Part shown: piece by piece, positions 16,670 through 23,947 of the stretch
Layout: every line of letters starts with the position of its first letter
Numbering within the stretch: the stretch's first letter is position 1
Assembly (NCBI GenBank): GCA_014656495.1
Contig: BNCN01000007.1
Location: 62,001-126,000, forward strand
DNA from: Comamonas sp. KCTC 72670
GTDB lineage: Bacteria > Myxococcota > Myxococcia > Myxococcales > Myxococcaceae
Length of the DNA: 64,000 bases
Direction of reading: 5' to 3'
Position numbers and translations under genes: made by a program
The notes under the pieces: model-generated
What the model saw: only the letters and a program-made list of their open reading frames with translations
Told to the model about the DNA's origin: nothing
The model's database searches: none

Positions 16670-18205
16670 ATGCAGACCCGCTCGCTGCTGCTGTCGGCCC
16701 TGCTTCTTGGCGGCTCGTCCGCCTTTGCCGCGACGCCCCCTCCCCTCACGACGGATACGGGCTCGCCCGTGGGGAGCAACCAGAACTCCAAGACGGCCGG
16801 CCCGCGCGGCGGCATCCTCCTGGAGGACTTCCACCTCATCGAAAAGCTGGCCCGCTTTGACCGCGAGCGCATCCCCGAGCGCGTGGTGCATGCGCGCGGC
16901 ACCGGTGCGTACGGCACCTTCGAGAGCTACGGTGACTTCTCCAAGCTGACGCGCGCGTCCGTCTTCTCCGCGAAGGGGAAGAAGACGCCGATGTTCGTGC
17001 GCTTCTCCACGGTCATCCACCCGTCCGGCTCGCCGGAGACGCTGCGGGACCCGCGCGGCTTCGCGCTCAAGTTCTACACGGACGAGGGCAACTGGGACCT
17101 GGTGGGCAACAACCTGCCCGTCTTCTTCATCCGCGACGCCATCAAGTTCCCGGACATGGTGCACTCGCTGAAGCCGTCGCCCATCACCAACAAGCAGGAG
17201 CCGCAGCGCTTCTTCGACTTCTTCTCGCACCAGCCCGAATCGACGCACATGCTGACCCAGCTGTACTCGGACATCGGCATCCCGGCGAACTACCGCCAGA
17301 TGAACGGGCACGGCGTCCACTCCTTCAAGTTCGTCAACGCGAAGGGTGAGTACAAGTACGTGAAGTTCAACTGGACCTCGCAGCAGGGCGTGAAGAGCCT
17401 CAGCGCCGAGGAGGCCACGCGCGTGGTGGGCCAGGACCACCAGCACGCCACCACGGACCTCTACGCCTCGATTGGCGCGGGCAAGTTCCCGTCGTGGGAG
17501 CTGAGCGTGCAGGTGCTAGACCCCAAGGACCTGGACACGTTCAGCTTCGACCCGCTGGACGCGACGAAGATCTGGCCCGAGGCCCAGGTGCCGTCCATCA
17601 AGCTGGGCAAGTTCACCCTCAACAAGATGCCGGACAACTTCTTCGAGGAGACGGAGCAGTCCGCCTTCTCCCCGGGCGTGCAGCCGCCGGGCATCGAGCC
17701 CTCCGAGGACCGGCTCCTGCAGGGCCGCCTGTTCTCCTACGCGGACACCCAGCGCTACCGCATTGGCGCCAACTACCAGTCGCTACCCATCAACAAGGCG
17801 CGCGCGGCGGTGAACAACAACAGCCAGGCGGGCAGCATGAACTCCGCCAACACGAAGTCGGACGTGAACTACGAGCCCAGCGTCACCCGTGAGACGCAGG
17901 ACGCGCCGCAGTACCTCTTCTCCAACGCGCCGCTCAACGGCACCACGCAGCAGCGCGGCATCGAGAAGACGGACAACTTCGCCCAGGCGGGCGCCTTCTA
18001 CGCCGCGCTCGACGCGGGCGGGAAGGACCGCCTCATCAAGAACCTGGCCGCCGACCTCAACCAGGTGCGTGACGCGAAGATCAAGGCGCGCATGGTGGGC
18101 CACTTCTTCATGGCCAACGCCGAGTACGGCACCCGCCTGGCCAAGGCGGTCAACGTGAAGGTGGACGACGCCAAGGCCGCCGTGGCCCCGCTCGCCGCCC
18201 GCTGA
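16670..18205 (+). CDS. Periplasmic monofunctional haem catalase (KatB-like)
   Basis: A 511-residue catalase decomposing hydrogen peroxide. A cleavable signal peptide (LLLSALLLGGSSAFA) places it in the periplasm. Active-site features are His74 in ERVVHARGTGAYGTF, the distal Asn in WDLVGNNLPVFF (147-148), and the proximal haem-ligating Tyr357 in RLFSYADTQRYRIG. The C-terminus is short, so it is the small-subunit type without the flavodoxin-like domain. The ATG at 16670 has GGAGA upstream; the longer frame adds unrelated residues before the signal peptide. The next gene encodes a membrane-anchored ankyrin protein, matching the katB-ankB pair known from Pseudomonas aeruginosa, where AnkB is needed for full KatB activity. 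Confidence 0.93.
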   Translation: MQTRSLLLSALLLGGSSAFAATPPPLTTDTGSPVGSNQNSKTAGPRGGILLEDFHLIEKLARFDRERIPERVVHARGTGAYGTFESYGDFSKLTRASVFSAKGKKTPMFVRFSTVIHPSGSPETLRDPRGFALKFYTDEGNWDLVGNNLPVFFIRDAIKFPDMVHSLKPSPITNKQEPQRFFDFFSHQPESTHMLTQLYSDIGIPANYRQMNGHGVHSFKFVNAKGEYKYVKFNWTSQQGVKSLSAEEATRVVGQDHQHATTDLYASIGAGKFPSWELSVQVLDPKDLDTFSFDPLDATKIWPEAQVPSIKLGKFTLNKMPDNFFEETEQSAFSPGVQPPGIEPSEDRLLQGRLFSYADTQRYRIGANYQSLPINKARAAVNNNSQAGSMNSANTKSDVNYEPSVTRETQDAPQYLFSNAPLNGTTQQRGIEKTDNFAQAGAFYAALDAGGKDRLIKNLAADLNQVRDAKIKARMVGHFFMANAEYGTRLAKAVNVKVDDAKAAVAPLAAR

Positions 18206-18223
18206 GCCGAGTCCCTGTGATTC

Positions 18224-18254
18224 CGGGCCCTGGCATGCCGTCCGCCAGGGCCCG
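18224..18254 (+). terminator. Strong hairpin between catalase and ankyrin genes
   Basis: CGGGCCCTGGC and GCCAGGGCCCG form an 11-bp perfect stem with a 9-base loop, 18 bp after the catalase stop. No U-tract follows. It may cut transcription into the ankyrin gene or protect the catalase mRNA 3' end. Confidence 0.6.
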
Positions 18255-18390
18255 GCCCCTCCTCCGCCGCTCTCCCTGGGAGAAGGCCGGGGCGCGAGGT
18301 CTCCGGGTGGCGACGCTCCCCCTCTCGCCGCCGTCTTCGCCTCCCGGTCTTCTCTCAGCGGGAGCCGCCGCTTCAACTCTGGAGTCCGAC

Positions 18391-19008
18391 ATGATTCGCA
18401 AACTGCTGTTGGGAACCCTCGCGCTGATGATGCTGGGAGGCGGCGTGCTGACGGCCGCGTGGATGTCCCTGCGCGCCACGCCCGCGCCCCAGGGACGGCT
18501 GCTGGCGACCAGCGACGCCGAGCGCTACCTGCTGGCCGCCGCTCGCGCGGGCGAGACGGACCTGGTGGCAGGGCTCGTCCAGGCGGGCACGCCCGTGGAG
18601 GCGCGGGATGCGCGCGGGTTCTCCCCGCTCATCCTCGCCGCGTACCACGGCCACACGGAGACGGTGCGCGCGCTGCTCGCCGCGGGCGCGGATGCCTGCG
18701 CCGGGGACAACAACGGCAACACCGCGCTGATGGGCGCCGCCTTCAAGGGCTACGCGGACATCGTGGGCCTGCTGAACCAGCAGCCCTGCGCGGTGGACCA
18801 GGGCAACCGCTTCGGCCAGACGGCGCTGATGTTCGCGTCCCTGTTCGGCCGCGAGGACGTGGTGGAGCAGCTCCGTGAGAAGGGCGCGTCGTCCGAGGTC
18901 CGCGACGGCAGCGGCCGCAGCGCCCAGGACTGGGCGCGGACGCAGGAGCCGCGGGCCCCGGTGCCGGAAGCGCCCTCGGCGCCGGAGCCCTCCGCCGCGG
19001 CGCACTGA
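18391..19008 (+). CDS. Membrane-anchored ankyrin-repeat protein (AnkB-like catalase partner)
   Basis: A 205-residue protein. An N-terminal membrane helix or signal anchor (KLLLGTLALMMLGGGVLTAA) precedes about four ankyrin repeats: AERYLLAAARAGETDLVAGL, ARGFSPLILAAYHGHTETVR, NNGNTALMGAAFKGYADIVG and RFGQTALMFASLFGREDVVE. A Pro/Ala-rich tail follows. The repeats would face the periplasm, where the adjacent catalase acts; by analogy with AnkB it may form a scaffold protecting or activating catalase. The ATG at 18391 follows GGAG; the long upstream frame runs through the hairpin region and is rejected. Confidence 0.85.
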   Translation: MIRKLLLGTLALMMLGGGVLTAAWMSLRATPAPQGRLLATSDAERYLLAAARAGETDLVAGLVQAGTPVEARDARGFSPLILAAYHGHTETVRALLAAGADACAGDNNGNTALMGAAFKGYADIVGLLNQQPCAVDQGNRFGQTALMFASLFGREDVVEQLREKGASSEVRDGSGRSAQDWARTQEPRAPVPEAPSAPEPSAAAH

Positions 19009-19034
19009 AGCCAGGACGACACGGGCACGGACCA

Positions 19035-19071
19035 CCGCCAGACGTCCCGCCTCCGCGGGTGGGACTGGCGG
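19035..19071. terminator. Bidirectional hairpin between ankyrin gene and kdd
   Basis: CCGCCAG at 19035 pairs with CTGGCGG at 19065-19071, and an inner TCCC/GGGA extends the stem across a 3-base bulge. It lies between the convergent stops at 19008 and 19087. No U-run is present on either strand. Confidence 0.5.
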
Positions 19072-19086
19072 CGGCGCTCGGGCCAG

Positions 19087-20118
19087 CTACACGTAGCGCG
19101 TGGCGAAGAGCTGGAGCAGCTCCGGCTCGGTGCGCAGCAGGTCGAGCGTCAACGCCGCGTGGCCGGGCACGTAGCCGTTGCCCACCACCATGGTGACGTC
19201 CTTGCCCACGCCCTCGGCGCCCAGGGCCGCCGCCGTGAAGCTGGTGGCCATGGAGAAGAAGATGGCCGTGCCGCCGTCCTTCACCGACAGGATGGTGGCC
19301 ATCTCCGTGTTGCCCACGCTGGCGCAGTTGACCACCAGGTCGCAGAGCTGACCGCCCGTGGCCTGGCTCACCGCCTCCATCACGTCCACGCCCTGCGTGG
19401 CATCCACCTTCAGCGCGACGTCACACAGGCCGATGCCCGACAGCAGGTCGAGCGCGCCTTGCGACACGTCCAGCGCGAGCAGCTTGCCCCGGCTCTCCAG
19501 GTTTCGCCGCGCCTGCGCGAGGCACAGGGCGCCGCTCTTCCCCGCGCCCAGCACCGCCACCGTCATGCCCGGACGCACGTGACGGGCCACCAGCGCCGGC
19601 GCGCCGCAGACGTCCAGCGCCGCCAGGGCCAGCGTGTCCGGCATGTCCGTGGGCAGCTTGGCGTAGATGCCGCTGGCGAACAGCAGCGCGTGGCCGCGGA
19701 TGTCCACGCGGTCGATGTCGGCGTGCACCGCCTTCACTTCCTCGATGACCAGCGGCGTCAGCGTGAGGCTCACCAGCGTCGCGATGCGGTCTCCCACCTT
19801 GAGGAGGTCGCGCGCGGGGTGCTTCGCGCCCAACTCCTTCACGCGGCCAATCAACATGCCGCCCGAGCCCGTGACGGGGTTCTGCATCTTCCCGCGCTCG
19901 CGGACGATTTCCTGGATGCGCTCGCCAATGCGCTTCGCGTCGCCGCCCACCTCGCCCTTGATCTGCTTGAAGGACGCGGCGTCGATGTTGAGGCTCTCCA
20001 CGTCGATGAGCAGCTCGGACTCGCGGCACGGCAGCGTCGGGTCCAGTTGCTTCGCGCGCTGGGGCAGCACGCCCTTCTCGCCGACGACGCGGGACAGCCC
20101 GTAGAGGTCGTTGCTCAT
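19087..20118 (-). CDS. kdd: L-erythro-3,5-diaminohexanoate dehydrogenase
   Basis: A 343-residue NAD-dependent oxidoreductase converting 3,5-diaminohexanoate (the KamDE product) into 5-amino-3-oxohexanoate, the substrate of Kce. Visible are the Rossmann motif VAVLGAGKSGALCLAQARR, the opening LYGLSRVVGEKGVLPQRA, PVTGSGGMLIGRVKELG, and the long lysine-degradation-type segment around FASGIYAKLPTDMPDTLALA. The ATG gives MSNDLYGLS. It is on the same strand as the kam operon but separated from it by the plus-strand catalase pair, with its own 174-bp upstream spacer, so it has a separate promoter. Confidence 0.88.
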   Translation of the reverse strand: MSNDLYGLSRVVGEKGVLPQRAKQLDPTLPCRESELLIDVESLNIDAASFKQIKGEVGGDAKRIGERIQEIVRERGKMQNPVTGSGGMLIGRVKELGAKHPARDLLKVGDRIATLVSLTLTPLVIEEVKAVHADIDRVDIRGHALLFASGIYAKLPTDMPDTLALAALDVCGAPALVARHVRPGMTVAVLGAGKSGALCLAQARRNLESRGKLLALDVSQGALDLLSGIGLCDVALKVDATQGVDVMEAVSQATGGQLCDLVVNCASVGNTEMATILSVKDGGTAIFFSMATSFTAAALGAEGVGKDVTMVVGNGYVPGHAALTLDLLRTEPELLQLFATRYV

Positions 20119-20292
20119 GTTCCCGTCTCCCTGAGGTGTGGCGGGCGCCCGGCCCACACGCGGCGGGGCGCACCCAGGGAGGCGTCTACCCGCTCCGGCG
20201 GGGCAATGGCCAGCGCCACGTCACGGAAGCGGCGCCGGGGCGTCCCACAGCGGGCATCCGGCCCGCGCGAAGCGCCCCGGTGTCCGGCTGCG

Positions 20293-21300
20293 TCACTCCT
20301 GCGCCAGGTTCGGCGCCAGGACGGACAACGAGCGCTCGAAGCGGTAGGACACGCCGGAGTGGCCGTCCTCGAACTCCTCGTGGACGCGCTCCACGCCCGC
20401 GTTCTTGAAGTCCTCGGCGAGCATCCGCGTGCCCCAGCGGATGTTGAACTCGTCGCGCGTTCCACAGTCGAGATACACCGTCTTGAGCTTCCGGAACGCG
20501 TCCATGAACTTGGGCACGAAGCGCACCGGGTCGTGCACCAGCCAGCGGTTCCACACGTCCAGGCGCAGCCGGCCCGTGTTCGCGTCGAAGGGCAGCTCCA
20601 GGTTGAGCGGCTCGCCCTTCTTCGGGGAGTACGCGGCGGCCATCGCCAGCACGTTCACCACCGGAAAGTCGTCTCCGCGCATCTTCGTCTCACGCACGCG
20701 CGTGCGGAAGTCCGCGTGCCACGCCTCCACCCCACCCGCCTTGAGCAGCGCCGCCGCGGCCTTCGGCAGGTCCGGCAGGTAGCAGTACTCGAAGTAGGCG
20801 TCCGCCGCGTGCATGCCGATGTGCGAGAAGAGGTCCGGGTGGTAGCGCCCCATCACCAGCGCGCCATAACCGCCGGAGCTGTGCCCCACCACCGCGCGCG
20901 ACGCGGCCTTGGGCAGCGTGCGGAAGGTGCGGTCCACGTACCCCACCACGTCCTTGGTCAGGTAGTCGCGGTAGCGGCCAATCGCGTCGCTGTTCACCCA
21001 CTGGCTGCCGCCCAGCGACGTCCAGCCGTCGGGGAACACGCCGATGACGGGCGGGATCGCGCCGGACTCGATGAGCGCGTCCAGGCGCTGCGGGACGGTG
21101 GGCGCGAACCCCGAGGCGTTCGTCCACGAGCCGCCGCTGTTGCCGAACGCATGCAGGAAATAGACGACCGGGTAGCGCCGCTCTCCCGCGCCATAGCCGG
21201 GCGGCAGGTACACGGTGAGCTTGCGGCGAGCCGGATCTCCCAGCGGGTTCGACTCCAACGCGGGTGAGAGCAGCTCACTCGACTCCAGCAGTCCATTCAT
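20293..21300 (-). CDS. Alpha/beta-hydrolase esterase (esterase D / enterochelin-esterase-like)
   Basis: A 335-residue hydrolase with no signal peptide. An N-terminal segment (DPARRKLTVYLPPGYGAGER) and RYPVVYFLHAFGNSG form the core and oxyanion region. The nucleophile is Ser141 in VVGHSSGGYGALVMG, with a later Asp in LDCGTRDEFN and the C-terminal His in EFEDGHSGVSYRF. This matches the esterase D/Fes-like family that cleaves acyl esters or siderophore-type lactones. The substrate is unknown. It may share a transcript with the uracil-DNA glycosylase gene, whose stop is 29 bp upstream. Confidence 0.82.
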   Translation of the reverse strand: MNGLLESSELLSPALESNPLGDPARRKLTVYLPPGYGAGERRYPVVYFLHAFGNSGGSWTNASGFAPTVPQRLDALIESGAIPPVIGVFPDGWTSLGGSQWVNSDAIGRYRDYLTKDVVGYVDRTFRTLPKAASRAVVGHSSGGYGALVMGRYHPDLFSHIGMHAADAYFEYCYLPDLPKAAAALLKAGGVEAWHADFRTRVRETKMRGDDFPVVNVLAMAAAYSPKKGEPLNLELPFDANTGRLRLDVWNRWLVHDPVRFVPKFMDAFRKLKTVYLDCGTRDEFNIRWGTRMLAEDFKNAGVERVHEEFEDGHSGVSYRFERSLSVLAPNLAQE

Positions 21301-21328
21301 CCGTGCGTTCCCTTCCTCGGGCCCGCGC

Positions 21329-22378
21329 CTACGCGCGCGAACCAGGTTGCTTGCCCAGGACCTTCATCACCGCTTGCAGGTCCTCCCACGCCTTGCGCTT
21401 CTCCGCGGGGCTGCGCAGGAGGTACGCCGGGTGGAAGGTGGGCATGAGCTGGATGCCCTCGTAGGTGCGCCAGTTGCCGCGCAGGCGGGTGATGGCCGTG
21501 CTGTCGCGCAGCAGCGTCTGCGCCGCGAACTTGCCCAGCGCCACCACCACCTTGGGCTGGATGGCCGCCAGTTGCGCGCGCAGGAACGGCTCACACGCGG
21601 CGATTTCATCCGGCTCCGGGTTGCGGTTCCCCGGCGGCCGGCACTTCACGACGTTGCAGATGTAGACGTCGTCCCGGCGGTAGCCCATGGCGCCAATCAT
21701 CTTGGTCAGCAGCTCGCCGGCCGCGCCCACGAAGGGGACGCCTTGCAGGTCCTCGTTCTCGCCTGGGCCCTCGCCCACGAACACCAGCTCCGCCCGCGGG
21801 TTGCCCGAGCCGAACACGAGGTTCTTGCGCCCCGTGCACAGCTTGCAGCGGCGGCAGTCACCCAGGTCACGGCGAATCTCATCCAGCGTGGGCCTCGCCC
21901 CGCTCGCCGCCCCAGGCAGGGGAACGGAGGCCGGTGGCGCCTGCCGAGGCACCTCCGTGGGCGCACCCGCAGCCAGGGGACGGGACATCGGCGGCCGTGT
22001 TTCCGCCGGGGGCATGGCGCGAGGCGGCGCGGCGGGTGGAGGCATTCTCGCGGGCGCCGTGGTGCCCTGCCCCGCCGGACCTGTCGCCGCGGGCCGCTCC
22101 CAGCCGCCGGGGCGAGCGTCCGGCGGCGGGCTCGCCGGGGGCGTCCGGGCCGGAGGCTCGGCACGCGGCGCTTGGGGCGCCGAAGGGGCGTCTGGCGCAC
22201 CGTGGGTCCGGGCGAAGCGCTCACGGAGCGACGGCCCCGACCGCTGTAGCTCCAGCGCCGCCTTGGCGTCGATCATCAGCACCCGGCCGGCGGCCTCCTC
22301 CTGCCAGAGGAGATGGCGGCGCACATCGTCCAGCAGGGCGCTCAGGTCCTGCGAGGCATCGGGCGTGTTTTCATTCAC
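21329..22378 (-). CDS. Family 4 uracil-DNA glycosylase (4Fe-4S) with N-terminal Pro/Ala-rich extension
   Basis: A 349-residue protein whose C-terminal half (about 165-349) is the family-4 UDG that removes uracil from DNA. It has DCRRCKLC, ELVFVGEGPGENEDLQG, NVVKCRPPGNRNPEPDEIAAC and the catalytic-loop motif MPTFHPAYLLR. The four Cys (two in CRRC and one each in VKCR and AACE) fit the 4Fe-4S cluster of this family. The first 60 residues form a charged helical segment and residues 60-160 are a low-complexity Pro/Ala linker, a long extension for this family. The start is GTG at 22378 (VNENTPDASQ), the best-placed start before the conserved helical segment. Confidence 0.9.
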   Translation of the reverse strand: MNENTPDASQDLSALLDDVRRHLLWQEEAAGRVLMIDAKAALELQRSGPSLRERFARTHGAPDAPSAPQAPRAEPPARTPPASPPPDARPGGWERPAATGPAGQGTTAPARMPPPAAPPRAMPPAETRPPMSRPLAAGAPTEVPRQAPPASVPLPGAASGARPTLDEIRRDLGDCRRCKLCTGRKNLVFGSGNPRAELVFVGEGPGENEDLQGVPFVGAAGELLTKMIGAMGYRRDDVYICNVVKCRPPGNRNPEPDEIAACEPFLRAQLAAIQPKVVVALGKFAAQTLLRDSTAITRLRGNWRTYEGIQLMPTFHPAYLLRSPAEKRKAWEDLQAVMKVLGKQPGSRA

Positions 22379-22548
22379 GGTCCTGGATCGGTATCGGACG
22401 TGGCGCCCGGGCGCAAGGAAGCGGACGCCCCAGACGGCTGTTCGCCCCCCGTCAGAGGCGGTCCGGGCACCTCCCGGAGGCCTGGCTCGCCAGTTGGCAC
22501 GCGATGTTGCCGCGCGAACCGGTGGCATGCCCCCAGGAGCCCCACGCC

Positions 22549-22665
22549 ATGGAACCCCAGAACCCGGATTACCTCCAGGACACGGAGGCCGTGTTCACGT
22601 CGGCCCGCTTCGTCCGCCTCGTGTCGAAGACCACCGTCACCCTCGCGGTGATGGAGCCGCGCTAG
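22549..22665 (+). CDS. Very small ORF, 38 residues, uncertain
   Basis: The ATG is preceded by AGGAG nine bases upstream, an unusually good signal. The predicted peptide starts MEPQNPDYLQDTEAVFTSAR and ends VTLAVMEPR; its stop overlaps the coaBC stop on the other strand. The opening resembles the N-terminus of small hotdog thioesterases (PaaI-like), so this may be an internally deleted remnant. The stretch between the UDG start and coaBC otherwise shows nothing. Confidence 0.3.
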   Translation: MEPQNPDYLQDTEAVFTSARFVRLVSKTTVTLAVMEPR

Positions 22666-23897
22666 CCGCCCGTCCGTGACGGCGAGGACACCAGCAGGAA
22701 CTCGAGGAGGGCGCGCGCCACCTCGTGCTTGGAGCCCTGGAGCTCCCGCTGGGCCCCGGCGCGCGTGAGCACCGTCACCCGGTTGGTGTCCGTGCCAAAC
22801 CCCGCGCCCGGCGCCGTCACGTCGTTGGCGACGATGGCGTCCAGGGCCTTGCGCTCCAGCTTGTCGCGCGCGTGCTCCAGCACCCGCTCCGTCTCCGCCG
22901 CGAAGCCCACCAGCATGGGCCGCCTGGCCTGGCCCGCGACCTTCCGAGAGGCCTCGGCGAGCACGTCCGGCGTGCGCACGAGCGTCAACGCCTCGGGCGT
23001 TCCGGCCGCGCCCTTCTTCACCTTCTGCGGCGCCCGCGTCTCCGGCCGCCAGTCGCTCACCGCGGCCGTGGCGATGAACGCATCCGCGTGGCTCACGCGC
23101 GCCAGCACTTCGCGCGCCATGTCGTCCGCGCTCACCACGTCCACGACGTCCAGCCCGCCGCGGTCCACGGGGCCCACGGGGCCGAGCACCACCGTCACCT
23201 CCGCGCCCAGGCTCCGCGCCGCGTGCGCCAGGGCCATGCCCATCTTCCCCGTGGAAGGATTGGAGATGAACCGCACCGGGTCCAGGAACTCGCGCGTGGG
23301 GCCCGCCGTCAGCAGCACCCGCTTTCCGGCCAGGGGCCCGGCCTCGAAGCGCGCCGCGACCGCATCCACGATTGCGGGCACGTCCGCCAGCCGGCCTTCG
23401 CCCACGTCGCCACACGCCAGCAGGCCCGCGCCCGGCCCCACCCGCGTGAAGCGGGGGTAGCGCAGGAGCGCCGCCAGGTTCTCCTGCGTCATCGGGTTGT
23501 CCCACATGGCCACGTTCATCGCGGGGGCCAGCACCACCGGGCCGCGGAAGGCGAGCAGCGACGTGGTCACCGCGTCGTTCCCCATGCCCGCGCGGATGCG
23601 CGCCAGCAGGTCCGCCGTGGCCGGAGCGACGACGAAGGCCTCGCCCCAGCGCGCCAGGTCCAGGTGACCGAAGTTCCCCTCCTGGGCGGGGTCGAAATAG
23701 TCGGTGAGCACCGGGTGGCCGCTGAGCGCCTGGAAGGTCAGCGGGGTGACGAACTGGCCCGCGGCCTCCGTCATGGCCACCCGGACCTCGGCCCCGGCGC
23801 GAGACAGCTCGCGCACCAGCTCGCAGGCCTTGTATGCCGCGATGCCACCGCCCACGCCGACGACCACTCGGCGGCCTCTCAGTGCCGTCCCGTCCAT
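22662..23897 (-). CDS. coaBC: Bifunctional phosphopantothenoylcysteine decarboxylase / phosphopantothenate-cysteine ligase
   Basis: A 411-residue CoA-biosynthesis enzyme. The N-terminal flavoprotein decarboxylase (CoaC, about 1-185) shows [19 protein letters not shown], the active-site His in [28 protein letters not shown] and [11 protein letters not shown]. The C-terminal CoaB ligase (about 190-405) shows [26 protein letters not shown] and AAVSDWRPE. CoA supply also feeds the acyl-carrier arms of the PKS-NRPS downstream, but no regulatory link is visible. The ATG gives [18 protein letters not shown]; the long upstream frame is unrelated. It follows the regulatory-repeat protein gene by 50 bp on the same strand. 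Confidence 0.93.
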   Translation of the reverse strand: MDGTALRGRRVVVGVGGGIAAYKACELVRELSRAGAEVRVAMTEAAGQFVTPLTFQALSGHPVLTDYFDPAQEGNFGHLDLARWGEAFVVAPATADLLARIRAGMGNDAVTTSLLAFRGPVVLAPAMNVAMWDNPMTQENLAALLRYPRFTRVGPGAGLLACGDVGEGRLADVPAIVDAVAARFEAGPLAGKRVLLTAGPTREFLDPVRFISNPSTGKMGMALAHAARSLGAEVTVVLGPVGPVDRGGLDVVDVVSADDMAREVLARVSHADAFIATAAVSDWRPETRAPQKVKKGAAGTPEALTLVRTPDVLAEASRKVAGQARRPMLVGFAAETERVLEHARDKLERKALDAIVANDVTAPGAGFGTDTNRVTVLTRAGAQRELQGSKHEVARALLEFLLVSSPSRTGG

Positions 23898-23947
23898 GCG
23901 GCTTCCTAATGCGCAGGGCCGTGGACTCGCAACCCTCCCGGGCGCCC

